DNA of 64,000 nucleotides from Oscillospiraceae bacterium (GTDB taxonomy: Bacteria > Bacillota > Clostridia > Oscillospirales > Ruminococcaceae). The notes below the pieces were generated by a model that made no database searches, was not told the DNA's origin, and saw only the letters and a list, made by a program, of their open reading frames with translations. The DNA is taken from NCBI GenBank assembly GCA_022768245.1, contig JALEMR010000056.1:1-64000 (forward strand). Direction: 5' to 3'. Shown in pieces: positions 25,801-34,176 of the stretch (its first letter is position 1; each line of letters starts with the position of its first letter). Both the position numbers and the translations under genes were made by a program.

Positions 25801-27885
25801 AAGAACGAGCTTGAAAAGCTTACCGCCGATATCAACGAAAAGTACTCCAAGGAGGTCTCCGCGCCCTTTATCGAGAAGATACGTGCAAAGGAGATATCTC
25901 TGATGAAGGCGGAGCTGGAAAATCTCTGCAAGAATATCCCCTCCACTCCCCGCCCCGAGCTCTCCAAGCTTAAGGAGGCTCTTAAGAGCGACGACTTCGA
26001 CAAGGAGCTGTCCGCTAAGTACATCGCTCAGATCGAGGAGCGCGAAAATGCTCTTATCAAGACCGAGCTCCAGAATCTCTGCAAGAATATCGAGACCGCT
26101 CCCAAGGATAAGCTCCTTGAGGTAAAGCTCAGGATCACCGATACTCCCGAGTACAAGGAACAGGGCAAGCAGTACATCGACAAGATAGATACCCGCCTTA
26201 AGAAGCTCGACAAGGAAGAATTCGACAAGATGATGTCCTCCATAAACAGCATGGACTTCGACGCTCTGGAAAAATTCAGCGAGGAACTGGAAAAGCGCAA
26301 GCCTACTCTTGAACCCGCGAAGTATTCCGATACCGTCAAGCTCATCGACGCGCGCTTCGACAAGCTGGAAAACGACGAGCTTTCCAAGCTCTGCGGAAAT
26401 ATCCCCGAGCTTAAGATCGAACAGATCACCTCTATCCTCAACACTATCGAGGACAAGGGCTTCAAGAACAGCAACGCTCAGCCCTATATCAAGAAGCTCA
26501 ACGACGCAGCTAATCAGCTGTATATCAAGGATCTGTCGGGTCTTACCGAAAATCTCGGCGGACTCAACAAGGCGGCTCTTCTCGATATCTGCAAGAAGAT
26601 CGCCGGTTACGGCAACGGCTGCCCCGACGACCTCAAAAAGCGCTACGACGGCATCGTCCGCAAGAAGATACGCGAGCTGGACGACAAGCGCGTTGAACAG
26701 GTATGCCGCAATCTCGGCAGCATGACCAAGAACGAGACCTTGAAGATAATCGCTCAGATACGCGAAATGGATATCGACGACGACGCTAAGAAGCGCCACA
26801 TCTCCACCTGCGAGAACCATATCCTCAGCAATAAAAAGTCGGAGAGAGACGCTTATACTCTTAAGCTTTCCGCAGATATGATCGAGGCTTCTATCAACCA
26901 GAGCCACGTTATCACCGGTGATTCTCCCACATTTGACAGCACTGCTCTCAAAATGCAGAACAGCTTCGCTAAAATGGGACAGTTCGACCTTCCTGTGCTG
27001 CTCCACACCGTAACTCAGGGCAATCCCGACGAGGGTTTCATATTTACTCTGGAATACGTGTTCTGCCGCAACAAGAACGGTCTTATCTCCAAAAAGGCTG
27101 TGGACGACATCGACCGCTTCGTCGGCAAGAAGGGTCTCCTGGGCGGCGGTTCCCTTAAGCTTGAAGAGAAAAACGGCTCCTCTACCGAGCTTCCTATCGG
27201 TATCAAGGGCGCTCCCATCGAAGGCACCGCTGTGGTCCTCAACAAGCTGCTGACCTACATCCAGAACAGCCGTGCCGAGGAACGCAGAAAGGATCTGGAA
27301 GCCAACGCCGCAAGAAATGATACCTTTATGGATCTCACCGCCGACGCTCCCATACCTCCCGCTGTGCCTAAGCCCGCAGAAGCTCCCAAGCCCGCAGCCG
27401 AAGCTCCCGCTCCCAAGCCTGCGGAAGCTCCTAAGCCCGCTGCACCCGCTAAGCCCGCAGAAGCTCCTAAACCCGTCGATGTGAGCGTTGATATCAAGCC
27501 TATCAAGCACATCGAAACAACGGCTCCCATTGCTTCAAATGCGGATATCAAGGACATCAAGCCTATCAAGCCCATCACCGGCGAAGAAGTCAAGCCTGTT
27601 GAGGTTCCCAAGGCAGCAGAGGCTCCCAAGCCTGTTGAAGTACCTAAGGCAGAGGCTCCCAAGCCTGTTGAAGTACCTAAGGCAGAGGCTCCCAAGCCTG
27701 CGGAGGCTCCCAAGCCCGCGGAGGCTCCCAAGCCCGCAGAGGCTCCCAAGCCCGCTCCTCAGCCTGCTCCCGCTCCGTCATCGGCTAAGCCGATAAAGAT
27801 GAAGTTCTGCGACCAGTGCGGAGCTAAGATAATGAGCGAATCCGCTAAGTTCTGCAGCGAATGCGGAAACAAGATAGCAAGATAA
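22816..27885 (+). CDS. Giant repeat protein with C-terminal zinc ribbon, function unknown
   Basis: 1689 residues, no signal peptide, Lys/Glu-rich, cytoplasmic. N-terminal part about 1-470: a folded region starting MEILNDYGKFREHCAAFKDE, with a hydrophobic stretch (LLKAIGMGMTAAGYSIKFLV) near 235-255. About 472-1340: some 17 degenerate units of ~48-50 residues, each with the pattern ELxxLCKxIxxMxxxELxxL, then KYxxEYTAxYxxKIxxRExxL; units 7-10 are closest to each other. About 1345-1500: a non-repeat alpha/beta domain (MGQFDLPVLLHTVTQGNPDE, IFTLEYVFCRNKNGLISKKA). About 1514-1655: PAEAPKP linker. 1665-1685: zinc ribbon CDQCG...CSECG. ATG 10 bases after AAAGGAATG. Strong promoter and terminator: monocistronic. 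I do not recognise the family; a scaffold role is a guess. Confidence 0.85.
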   Translation: MEILNDYGKFREHCAAFKDEFMEKYLPEGELFCHPLTKGLIYAPASDDEAKSNDATICRLSDMMLMSEDGETDWMPFNIAKAREIAAANEHIFLSDLLFRTSFIAHDWMIDGKHDQMIVSEQYMKEHNKPYAPVTPLTNQKMKIKKIINEDFWKQGTLEAPVSISFEDLSASLDDFSAEKLEKFPVISEISEHTITVGEASAKVSADSAKAAVLRNSLSVVSELKAKMDLVSPLLKAIGMGMTAAGYSIKFLVAVLNKNGVEINGAQFRNNFFDAEVKKLPAEHSVDDELKAAKTATIAAFAANGKLSADNNTNTDAEYNEKLRAIETSSLTKDELLSRAVALLSEKPADRAVFKLLYSNFSANADDISEAEEFWFGNKANYSDDELNIHLTKLYIPADTVGEKGEYVCGFPKAKLIYEELEAAADKYHFADCPAAVNLKNYIDDEDKKSRTFNGTVFDSAEDMAKAVRNEAELAKLCTDLSALNRDELKKLRKYIFDSTADDKTKAKYIVKVKLAENSAEDSELKQLTLSLPLMKPDEVTALIEKLKAAEYDDTVKKPYIASAEDRLISAQADELSEKFKELDKKSAAEIDALVKETDSDRYCTMLKKHFLRRADDAKNVLARKDLDALCAGMEAFDKTKLAELRKKVEEKNYPSAVSARYLNKISALTAEYDRREVREVFGKVSSASKEELDKLREIINSGKYATELTDPYIDRIAERETALRYEEFENRCKTIPTMDKEALAAIKAEFTGGKYPAEITDKYSPDIIIRENDLEKQEIADLCKDIPTMKRPELKKLSETLSDTKYNSEFTAPYFDKIKEREAAAEKEEIEELCKNIPTMKDEELKKLSEELSDTKFNAEYTAPYFDKIKARKVELEKSEIAELCKDIASMKREELKALSEKLADPKYNKEYTTEYIAKIKERNLQLDNLEVDEACKDIAKMDRTALKSLSEKISDEKYSKEYTAKYFDKIKARETELDKSELTELTKNVDKLKKNELEKLTADINEKYSKEVSAPFIEKIRAKEISLMKAELENLCKNIPSTPRPELSKLKEALKSDDFDKELSAKYIAQIEERENALIKTELQNLCKNIETAPKDKLLEVKLRITDTPEYKEQGKQYIDKIDTRLKKLDKEEFDKMMSSINSMDFDALEKFSEELEKRKPTLEPAKYSDTVKLIDARFDKLENDELSKLCGNIPELKIEQITSILNTIEDKGFKNSNAQPYIKKLNDAANQLYIKDLSGLTENLGGLNKAALLDICKKIAGYGNGCPDDLKKRYDGIVRKKIRELDDKRVEQVCRNLGSMTKNETLKIIAQIREMDIDDDAKKRHISTCENHILSNKKSERDAYTLKLSADMIEASINQSHVITGDSPTFDSTALKMQNSFAKMGQFDLPVLLHTVTQGNPDEGFIFTLEYVFCRNKNGLISKKAVDDIDRFVGKKGLLGGGSLKLEEKNGSSTELPIGIKGAPIEGTAVVLNKLLTYIQNSRAEERRKDLEANAARNDTFMDLTADAPIPPAVPKPAEAPKPAAEAPAPKPAEAPKPAAPAKPAEAPKPVDVSVDIKPIKHIETTAPIASNADIKDIKPIKPITGEEVKPVEVPKAAEAPKPVEVPKAEAPKPVEVPKAEAPKPAEAPKPAEAPKPAEAPKPAPQPAPAPSSAKPIKMKFCDQCGAKIMSESAKFCSECGNKIAR
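27595..27765 (+). repeat. In-frame tandem repeats coding the Pro/Lys/Ala linker
   Basis: Units of 33 bp (coding PKPVEVPKAEA) and 15 bp (coding PAEAPK) recur nearly identically inside the repeat-protein gene. Such DNA can change copy number by slippage without breaking the frame, altering linker length before the zinc ribbon. Confidence 0.75.
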
Positions 27886-27919
27886 ACCTTTAAAAGTAAA
27901 ATTAATAAACTCAAAAAAA

Positions 27920-27965
27920 CTGTGCAGAAGCTGAAATGAAAGCTTCTGCACAGCTTTATTTTTTC
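27920..27965. terminator. Bidirectional terminator between the repeat-protein gene and dnaE
   Basis: CTGTGCAGAAGCT (27920-27932) and AGCTTCTGCACAG (27941-27953) form a perfect 13-bp stem. TTTATTTTTTC follows on the plus strand and TTTTTTTGAG on the minus strand. The dnaE stop (27956) lies in the T-run. Confidence 0.92.
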
Positions 27966-30900
27966 TTTATGGCGATATTCTCCGCTCCCGCAGCCTCCGA
28001 AAGCTCCGTCAGAAGCTCCCTTGTGACGGAAACTCCCGTTATCCTTCTGCTGGAGGTCTTCTTTTTCAGGTCTTCAAAATAGAAGACTGCTCCGCTTGTT
28101 CCCGAATGCTTTATGCATATCTCCGTCAGCTTATCCACAAGCTCTCTGTCCGTGCTTTTGCAGCGGATAAAAAGCGTATAGCTTCTGTCCGTTTTCAGTC
28201 CGTTTTCAAAGCTTTCTGCGGGGATGATCCCCTCTGCTATGAGCTTCACGCCGTTATCACCGTTTCGGGAGATATGTCCGCTTACGACGATGATATCGCC
28301 TTCATGAAGATATCTTTCCGATACCGAATACACCTGCGGAAAGACTATCAGCTCCATTTCCGAAAGCTTGTCCGATATGACTGCAAACGCCATTTTTGCG
28401 CCCTTTGCCGTCACATGTCCCCTGACCGAGGATACGGTGCATATCGCCGTTACGGGATAGTTTTCCGTCTTTCCCGCAAATGCGGACAGGGGGGATAGCT
28501 TCAATGCCTTTACAAAAACATCATACTTATCCAGCGGGTCTCCCGAGATGTACATTCCCAGGATATCCTTTTCCATAGCAAGCAGCTCCTCGGCGGGAAA
28601 CTCCTCCATAGGCGGTATGGCGATCGTTTCCTCACGGGCGCTTCCGCTGCCGAAAAAGTCCAGCTGTCCCTCCACATTCATTCTTGCAGAACCTGCGGTC
28701 AGCTCAAAGATTCGGTCGAAATTCAGCAGCAGCTGCCGCCTGTTATACCCGAAGCAGTCCATGGCTCCGCATTTTATCAGACTTTCACAAGCGCGGCGGT
28801 TCATATCCGCACCCTTCATGCGCATGCAGAAGTCCTCGGGTGAACGGAATATCCCGCCCTTTTCCCGCTCCGCCGCAATGGCGCGGACAAGTCCCTCTCC
28901 CACATTTTTCGCCGCAGTCAGGGAGAATCTTATGCCCTCCTCAACGGGAGTGAAGCCTGCGCCGCTTTCATTCAGGTCGGGACGGAGTATCTTTATCCCG
29001 TTTGATATGCAGTCGGCGATATAGTCTCCCAGATGTCCGCCTTCGTTGGCAGTCATCAGCGCAGCCATGTATTCCTTATAATAATGCCGCTTCAGATATG
29101 CTGTCTGATACGCCACATAGGAATACGCCGCCGCATGGGATTTATTGAACGCATAGGACGCAAACCCCGCCATTTCATCAAAGATACTGTTGGCAATTTC
29201 CGCGGAAATGCTGTTTTTCAGACAGCCGTCCACGAAATATTCCCTCTCCTTTTCCATGACATCGTGCTTTTTCTTTGCCATTGCACGGCGGACAAGGTCC
29301 GCCCGCCCGTAGGAATACCCCGCCAGCGTGCGGCATATCTCCATGACCTGCTCCTGATAGACGATACAGCCGTAGGTCACTTCCAGGATAGGCTTCAATA
29401 ACGGGTGCTTGTACACTATCTTTTCGGGGTTTCGGCGATTCTCGATGTATCGCGGTATGCTGTCCATGGGTCCCGGACGATACAGCGACAGCGCCGCGAT
29501 AAGATCCTCTATGCCCTCGGGACGGAGCCGCATGAGCATGCTCTTCATGCCCGCGCTTTCAAACTGGAACACTCCCTGCGTATTCCCTGCCGACAGCATT
29601 TCAAAGGTCTCCCTGTCGTCTGTGGGGACTTTGTTTATATCAAAATCGGGCTCTTTCCTGCGGACATAATTGCAGGTGTCGCGGATTATGGTCAGATTCC
29701 GCAGCCCAAGGAAATCCATTTTCAGCAGTCCAAGCTGCTCCAGTGCGGTCATGGTGTACTGCGCCGCGACTACGCCGTCCTTCTTTACAAGGGGAACATA
29801 TTCCATAACGGGCGCGTCCGAAATAAGCACTCCCGCCGCATGAGTGGAGGTGTTCCTCGGCATGCCCTCTATGCTCCGCGATGTGTCGATAAGCTCATGG
29901 ACTGTTCTGTCGGAGGTATACAGCTCCCGCAGCTCCGCAGACTGCTCCATTGCCTTGTCCAGCGTGATATGCAGCTCCTGCGGAATGAGCTTTGCCACCT
30001 CGTCGCCTGTTTTATAGGGCAGTCCCATTACACGCGCGACGTCACGGACTGCCGCTCTCGCAGCCATTGTGCCGAAGGTGACTATCTGCGAGACCCTGTC
30101 CTCGCCGTAGCGGTCTATGACGTAATCAATGACCCGCTGACGTCCCTCGTAGCAGAAGTCGATATCAAAGTCGGGCATGGAGACTCTCTCGGGATTTAAA
30201 AATCTCTCGAAGAGCAGATTGTATTTCAGCGGGTCGATATCCGTTATCCCGATGCAATACGCCGCGATGCTCCCCGCTCCCGAGCCTCGTCCCGGACCTA
30301 CGGGGATACCGCTGCGCTTTGCATAGCTTACAAAATCCCAGACTATCAGGTAATAATCGGTATAGCCCATTTTGATGATGACGGAAAGCTCGTATTCAAG
30401 GCGCTCGGTCACCTCCGACGAAGGATCGTCCCCGTAGCGCTTCTTCATGCCCTCAACGCAGAGAGCGCGGAAATACTCCTTGTTATCGGGGAATTTTGCC
30501 CGAAGCTCGGGAGTGAGATCGTATCGGGGCAGCTTTATCTTTCCGAATTCAAACTCCACATTGCAGCGGTCGGCTATTTCTCCCGTCACGCGCACTGCTT
30601 CCTCATGTCCTCTGAAAAGAGACAGCATTTCCTCTTCGGATCTCATGTAGAACTCATCGTTTGGAAAATCCAGCGGATTCTTTTCGCTCAGCGTGGAGTT
30701 GGTCTGAATCGCCAGCAGCACACGCTGAATCTTTGCGTCCTCTCTGCGGACATAGTGAACGTCATTTGTCGCGGCAAGAGGTATCCCCGTTTCGGCGGAA
30801 AGCTTATAAAGCTGCGCAAGCAGCCGCAGATCCTCGGGAGTTTTGTGGTTCTGTATCTCGATGAAATAGTTATCCTCTCCGAAAATGCTGCGGTACAGCA

Positions 30901-31378
30901 GAGCCGTTTCCTTTGCGCCGTCATAATCGCCTTCGGATATCTTCCGCGCCACCTCTCCCGCCATGCAGCCCGAAAGAGCGATAAGTCCGCCGCTGTACTT
31001 TCGGAGCAGCTCAAGGTCAACTCTCGGCTTTGAATAAAATCCCTCGGTAAAGCCGAGAGATACCATTTTTATCAGATTTTTATAGCCCTCGTTATCCTTG
31101 CAGAGCAGTATCAGATGATAAGGCCTGCTGTCAAGCTGATGAACGCAGTCAAAGCGGGTACGCCGCGCAACGTAGACCTCGCAGCCGATTATGGGCTTTA
31201 TCCCCTTTTCAATGCAGAGCTTGTAGAAGTCCACTGCGGCAAACATCACGCCGTGGTCGGTGACTGCCACTGCCTTCTGTCCCAGTTCAAGGGCATGGTC
31301 TGCGATATCCTTCAATCGGCATGCGCCGTCAAGCAGGCTGTATTCGGTGTGAAGATGAAGATGTACGAAATCCGACAT
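27956..31378 (-). CDS. dnaE: DNA polymerase III alpha subunit (DnaE type)
   Basis: 1140 residues. PHP domain at the N-terminus (FVHLHLHTEYSLLDGACRLK, AVTDHGVMFAAVDFY), then the C-family polymerase palm with GRGSGAGSIAAYCIGITDID and MPDFDIDFCYEGRQRVIDYV, the catalytic acids. Fingers (YRPGPMDSIPRYI, YQEQVMEICRTLAGYSYGRA) and the tandem helix-hairpin-helix and OB-fold (about 930-1010, YPVTAICTVSSVRGHVTAKG) follow. In Firmicutes DnaE works beside PolC in lagging-strand start and repair. It is the last gene of the leftward cluster, 3 bp after the whiA stop, followed by a strong terminator. Length and order are standard. Confidence 0.96.
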   Translation of the reverse strand: MSDFVHLHLHTEYSLLDGACRLKDIADHALELGQKAVAVTDHGVMFAAVDFYKLCIEKGIKPIIGCEVYVARRTRFDCVHQLDSRPYHLILLCKDNEGYKNLIKMVSLGFTEGFYSKPRVDLELLRKYSGGLIALSGCMAGEVARKISEGDYDGAKETALLYRSIFGEDNYFIEIQNHKTPEDLRLLAQLYKLSAETGIPLAATNDVHYVRREDAKIQRVLLAIQTNSTLSEKNPLDFPNDEFYMRSEEEMLSLFRGHEEAVRVTGEIADRCNVEFEFGKIKLPRYDLTPELRAKFPDNKEYFRALCVEGMKKRYGDDPSSEVTERLEYELSVIIKMGYTDYYLIVWDFVSYAKRSGIPVGPGRGSGAGSIAAYCIGITDIDPLKYNLLFERFLNPERVSMPDFDIDFCYEGRQRVIDYVIDRYGEDRVSQIVTFGTMAARAAVRDVARVMGLPYKTGDEVAKLIPQELHITLDKAMEQSAELRELYTSDRTVHELIDTSRSIEGMPRNTSTHAAGVLISDAPVMEYVPLVKKDGVVAAQYTMTALEQLGLLKMDFLGLRNLTIIRDTCNYVRRKEPDFDINKVPTDDRETFEMLSAGNTQGVFQFESAGMKSMLMRLRPEGIEDLIAALSLYRPGPMDSIPRYIENRRNPEKIVYKHPLLKPILEVTYGCIVYQEQVMEICRTLAGYSYGRADLVRRAMAKKKHDVMEKEREYFVDGCLKNSISAEIANSIFDEMAGFASYAFNKSHAAAYSYVAYQTAYLKRHYYKEYMAALMTANEGGHLGDYIADCISNGIKILRPDLNESGAGFTPVEEGIRFSLTAAKNVGEGLVRAIAAEREKGGIFRSPEDFCMRMKGADMNRRACESLIKCGAMDCFGYNRRQLLLNFDRIFELTAGSARMNVEGQLDFFGSGSAREETIAIPPMEEFPAEELLAMEKDILGMYISGDPLDKYDVFVKALKLSPLSAFAGKTENYPVTAICTVSSVRGHVTAKGAKMAFAVISDKLSEMELIVFPQVYSVSERYLHEGDIIVVSGHISRNGDNGVKLIAEGIIPAESFENGLKTDRSYTLFIRCKSTDRELVDKLTEICIKHSGTSGAVFYFEDLKKKTSSRRITGVSVTRELLTELSEAAGAENIAIKKK

Positions 31379-31381
31379 AGC

Positions 31382-32302
31382 TTATTCTCCCCGTTCCTCA
31401 CGCAGACGGTTTGCAATTTCCGATATCTTTTTCAGACGATGATTTACTCCCGAACGTCCCAGCGGCTTATCCAGCATTTCCCCTAAGTCTTTGAGCGATA
31501 CCTCGGGGTTGTCCAGTCTGATCTCGGCGGCGTTCTGCAGGTCGGGAGAAAGATAATCCAGTCCCACCGTCCGCTCGATGTACTCGATATCCTCTATCTG
31601 CCGCTCGGAGGCTTTCAGCGTGCGCTCGATATTGGCGTTGTCGCAGTTAGTGATACGGTTGGTCTTGTTGCGGATATCCTTAAGTATCTTGATGTTCATA
31701 AGCTCAATGGAGGACTTGGGCGCTCCCATGAGGGTGAGGATATCCTCGATAGCCTCGCTGTCCTTAAGATAGATTATCCTGTCGGTCTTGCGCTCGGCTA
31801 TCTTTGCGTGTATCCCCACGTTTTCCAGCAGCTCCAGCATCTCATAGGCAAGCGCGGGAAAGGGTACCACAAATTCAAGATGATATTCCTTTAACGGCTC
31901 GATCATGCTTCCGCAGGACAGGAACGCTCCACCCAGAAAGGCATGAACATTGCTTTCGGTGATGATATCGTCCTGAATGCTGTGTATCACCGTGCGGCTG
32001 TAGATGTGATATTTATAGATAAGCTCTTCTCTGTCCTCGGTCTTCCCTATGGATATCTGATGAAGAGTAACGCCGTCCTTTTTGCGGCTGTCGGACATCT
32101 CCGTGACGCACTTTCTGCCGATGACATGGTCCGCCAGCGAACGGAACATCTCCGCAGTAATATCGTTCTCCGTCTGGAACACGATATTATCGGGGGCGAA
32201 ATGTCTGCAAAACAGTATCATTCCGTAAAAGCAGGCATATTTCTGCTCGCGGCTCGTGACCGAAGCGGCGATCTCATTTTTTACCGTTGATGAAAATGAC
32301 AT
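31382..32302 (-). CDS. whiA: DNA-binding protein WhiA
   Basis: 306 residues. The N-terminal LAGLIDADG-like fold (SFSSTVKNEIAASVTSREQK start, then AFLGGAFLSCGSM) is followed by the C-terminal HTH (NAAEIRLDNPEVSLKDLGEM, LDKPLGRSGVNHRLKKISEI). WhiA is conserved in Gram-positives, where it affects cell division and chromosome segregation (Bacillus) and sporulation transcription (Streptomyces). It lies between rapZ and dnaE, with gaps of 3 bp on each side. The usual neighbour yvcK (between rapZ and whiA in Bacillus) is absent here. Confidence 0.95.
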   Translation of the reverse strand: MSFSSTVKNEIAASVTSREQKYACFYGMILFCRHFAPDNIVFQTENDITAEMFRSLADHVIGRKCVTEMSDSRKKDGVTLHQISIGKTEDREELIYKYHIYSRTVIHSIQDDIITESNVHAFLGGAFLSCGSMIEPLKEYHLEFVVPFPALAYEMLELLENVGIHAKIAERKTDRIIYLKDSEAIEDILTLMGAPKSSIELMNIKILKDIRNKTNRITNCDNANIERTLKASERQIEDIEYIERTVGLDYLSPDLQNAAEIRLDNPEVSLKDLGEMLDKPLGRSGVNHRLKKISEIANRLREERGE

Positions 32303-32305
32303 GGC

Positions 32306-33172
32306 TTATTTTCCTTTATTGATATCTCTGTGACAAAGTCTGGTCTTAAATCCCTTTTCCGTTAAATACTCGTAGGTGCGCTCCGCGAAGGTGACGCTCC
32401 TGTGCTTTCCCCCCGTGCAGCCGAAGCCTATAACAAGCTGGGTCTTGCCCTCGTGTATGTACAGCGGAATGAGAAAATCGAACAGCTCCCGAAGCTTCCT
32501 TTCAAGCTCCACTGACTGGTCGTACTGCATGACGTAATCCCGCACGCACGCCTCCTGTCCCGTGTGATATTTCAGCTCGGGGATATAGTAGGGATTGGGC
32601 AGACAGCGCACGTCAAGGACGATATCTGCTTCACGGAGAGAACCGTACTTGAAGCCGAAGGACATCACCTTGACTATCATATTGTCCCCGGGATTTTCAA
32701 GGAACAGCGATGTTACGCTTTCCCGAAGCTGCGCCATGGAAAAATCGGTGGTGTCCAGATAATAATCCGCCTTGTCGCGGACGGTCTCCAGCACCTTTCG
32801 CTCCATGGAGATAGCCGCTTCAAGACTGCCGTGAGCCTGCTCGTCGAGGGGGTGCTTTCTTCTGGTCTCCTTGTATCGGCTGATGAGGGTCTCGTCGCTT
32901 GCGTCGAGGAAAAGCACGCTTACATCAAGATTGCTCTGATTTTTCAGATAATCGAAGCTGCTGTCGAAATCGAGGAACAGGTCTCCGCCGCGGATATCCG
33001 TGACGATAGCCACCCGCTTCATCTGTCCGTTGGAATGCTCGCAGAGGTCCGCAAACTTAGGGATAAGCTGGGGCGGGATATTGTCGATGCAGTAAAAGCC
33101 CATATCCTCCAGAACATTGACAGCGCCCGATTTTCCTGCGCCGCTGAGTCCCGTTACTATCAGAAATTTCAT
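32306..33172 (-). CDS. rapZ: RapZ/YvcJ nucleotide-binding RNase adapter family
   Basis: 288 residues. N-terminal P-loop GLSGAGKS at 8-15, then FYCIDNIPPQLI, TDIRGGDLF, RRKHPL, and the C-terminal domain GFKYGSLREADIVLDVRCLP, CTGGKHRSVTFAERTYEYL. In E. coli RapZ guides RNase E to GlmZ; in Firmicutes (YvcJ) it binds UDP-GlcNAc and nucleotides, and its RNA role is less clear. It sits 14 bp after murB, a cell-wall gene, in the same transcript. Confidence 0.95.
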   Translation of the reverse strand: MKFLIVTGLSGAGKSGAVNVLEDMGFYCIDNIPPQLIPKFADLCEHSNGQMKRVAIVTDIRGGDLFLDFDSSFDYLKNQSNLDVSVLFLDASDETLISRYKETRRKHPLDEQAHGSLEAAISMERKVLETVRDKADYYLDTTDFSMAQLRESVTSLFLENPGDNMIVKVMSFGFKYGSLREADIVLDVRCLPNPYYIPELKYHTGQEACVRDYVMQYDQSVELERKLRELFDFLIPLYIHEGKTQLVIGFGCTGGKHRSVTFAERTYEYLTEKGFKTRLCHRDINKGK

Positions 33173-33186
33173 GATAAGTCACCCCT

Positions 33187-34089
33187 TTATTTTAATATGA
33201 CAGGCTCGCATTCAAGCCTGTATCCCGTCTTTTCGTATACTATTTCCTTTACCCTTTCGATAAGGGCGAATATATCCGCCGATGTGGCGTTTCCCGTGTT
33301 GATGACAAATCCGCTGTGCTTTGTGCTGACCTGCGCTCCGCCTACGGATAAGCCTTTCAGTCCGCACTGCTCGATAAGCAGCGAAGCATAGCTTCCCTCG
33401 GGGCGCTTGAATGTGCTGCCTGCACTGGGATATTCCAGGGGCTGCTTGGAGATACGCTTTTCCATAAGCTCGTTCATCCTGGACTTTATCTCCCCGGGGT
33501 CGCCCTCGGACAGCTCAAACACCGCGGAAGTAATAATATATCGGTCATTCATGAATATGCTCTTCCGATAGGACAGCTGCGCTTCTTCGGCGGTAAATCG
33601 TCTGACCTCTCCGCTTTCCCTGTTGACCGCCACGGCATATTTCAGGATATCCTTTATCTCGCCGCCGTAAGCGCCTGCGTTCATATACACTCCGCCGCCC
33701 ACCGTGCCGGGAATGCCGTAGGCAAATTCCAGCCCCGTCAGACTGTTTTCCAACGCTCTTTTGCACACCGAGACAAGAGAAGCTCCCGCTCCTGCTGTGA
33801 TGATATTCCCGTTCACAGCTATCTCCGCCATATCCTCGCCGATAAGCAGTACAGTACCCTTATATCCGCCGTCGTCGGCAATGACGTTGGAGCCCTTTCC
33901 CAGCACGAAAAAGGACTCTCCCTCTTTATTAAGCTCCGCCGCAAGCTTACCGCAGTCCGCTGCGCTTTTCGGTCTGATGATACAGCTGCACTCACCGCCC
34001 ACCCTGAAAGTGGTGTATTTTTTCAGCGGCTCGCTGTACGATATCTTACAGCCCATTTCCTCTGCCAGTCTGCATACCCTTTCGTTCAT
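33187..34089 (-). CDS. murB: UDP-N-acetylenolpyruvoylglucosamine reductase
   Basis: 300 residues, type II MurB length. FAD-binding PCMH domain with TTFRVGGECSCIIRP, GKGSNVIADDGGYKG and YGIPGTVGGGVYMNAGAYGG. The catalytic serine lies in YPSAGSTFKRPEG, and the end has HSGFVINTGNATSADIFAL. It reduces UDP-GlcNAc-enolpyruvate to UDP-MurNAc with NADPH, the second committed step of peptidoglycan precursor synthesis. ATG preceded by GGAGGTGTGAC. A terminator hairpin lies between it and hprK upstream, so it may be partly expressed from its own, unseen promoter. Confidence 0.96.
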   Translation of the reverse strand: MNERVCRLAEEMGCKISYSEPLKKYTTFRVGGECSCIIRPKSAADCGKLAAELNKEGESFFVLGKGSNVIADDGGYKGTVLLIGEDMAEIAVNGNIITAGAGASLVSVCKRALENSLTGLEFAYGIPGTVGGGVYMNAGAYGGEIKDILKYAVAVNRESGEVRRFTAEEAQLSYRKSIFMNDRYIITSAVFELSEGDPGEIKSRMNELMEKRISKQPLEYPSAGSTFKRPEGSYASLLIEQCGLKGLSVGGAQVSTKHSGFVINTGNATSADIFALIERVKEIVYEKTGYRLECEPVILK

Positions 34090-34131
34090 GTCACACCTCC
34101 GGTTCTCACTGCCATGATCATAATCACAAAA

Positions 34132-34162
34132 CAGAGGATAGATAAATATTCTCTATCCTCTG
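34132..34162 (-). terminator. Hairpin between hprK and murB
   Basis: CAGAGGATAGA (34132-34142) and TCTATCCTCTG (34152-34162), perfect 11-bp stem. The minus-strand side continues TTTTGTGATT. A moderate terminator that would reduce read-through into murB. Confidence 0.65.
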
Positions 34163-34176
34163 CAAATCTTCATCGA

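Noticed and set aside
23569-27510. Very long minus-strand open frame (about 1300 codons) antisense to the repeat protein
   Set aside because: It mirrors the codon bias and repeats of the plus-strand gene (Glu/Lys/Ser codons read backwards as Leu/Phe/Ser/Asp-rich text); it has no ribosome site, promoter or recognisable domain.
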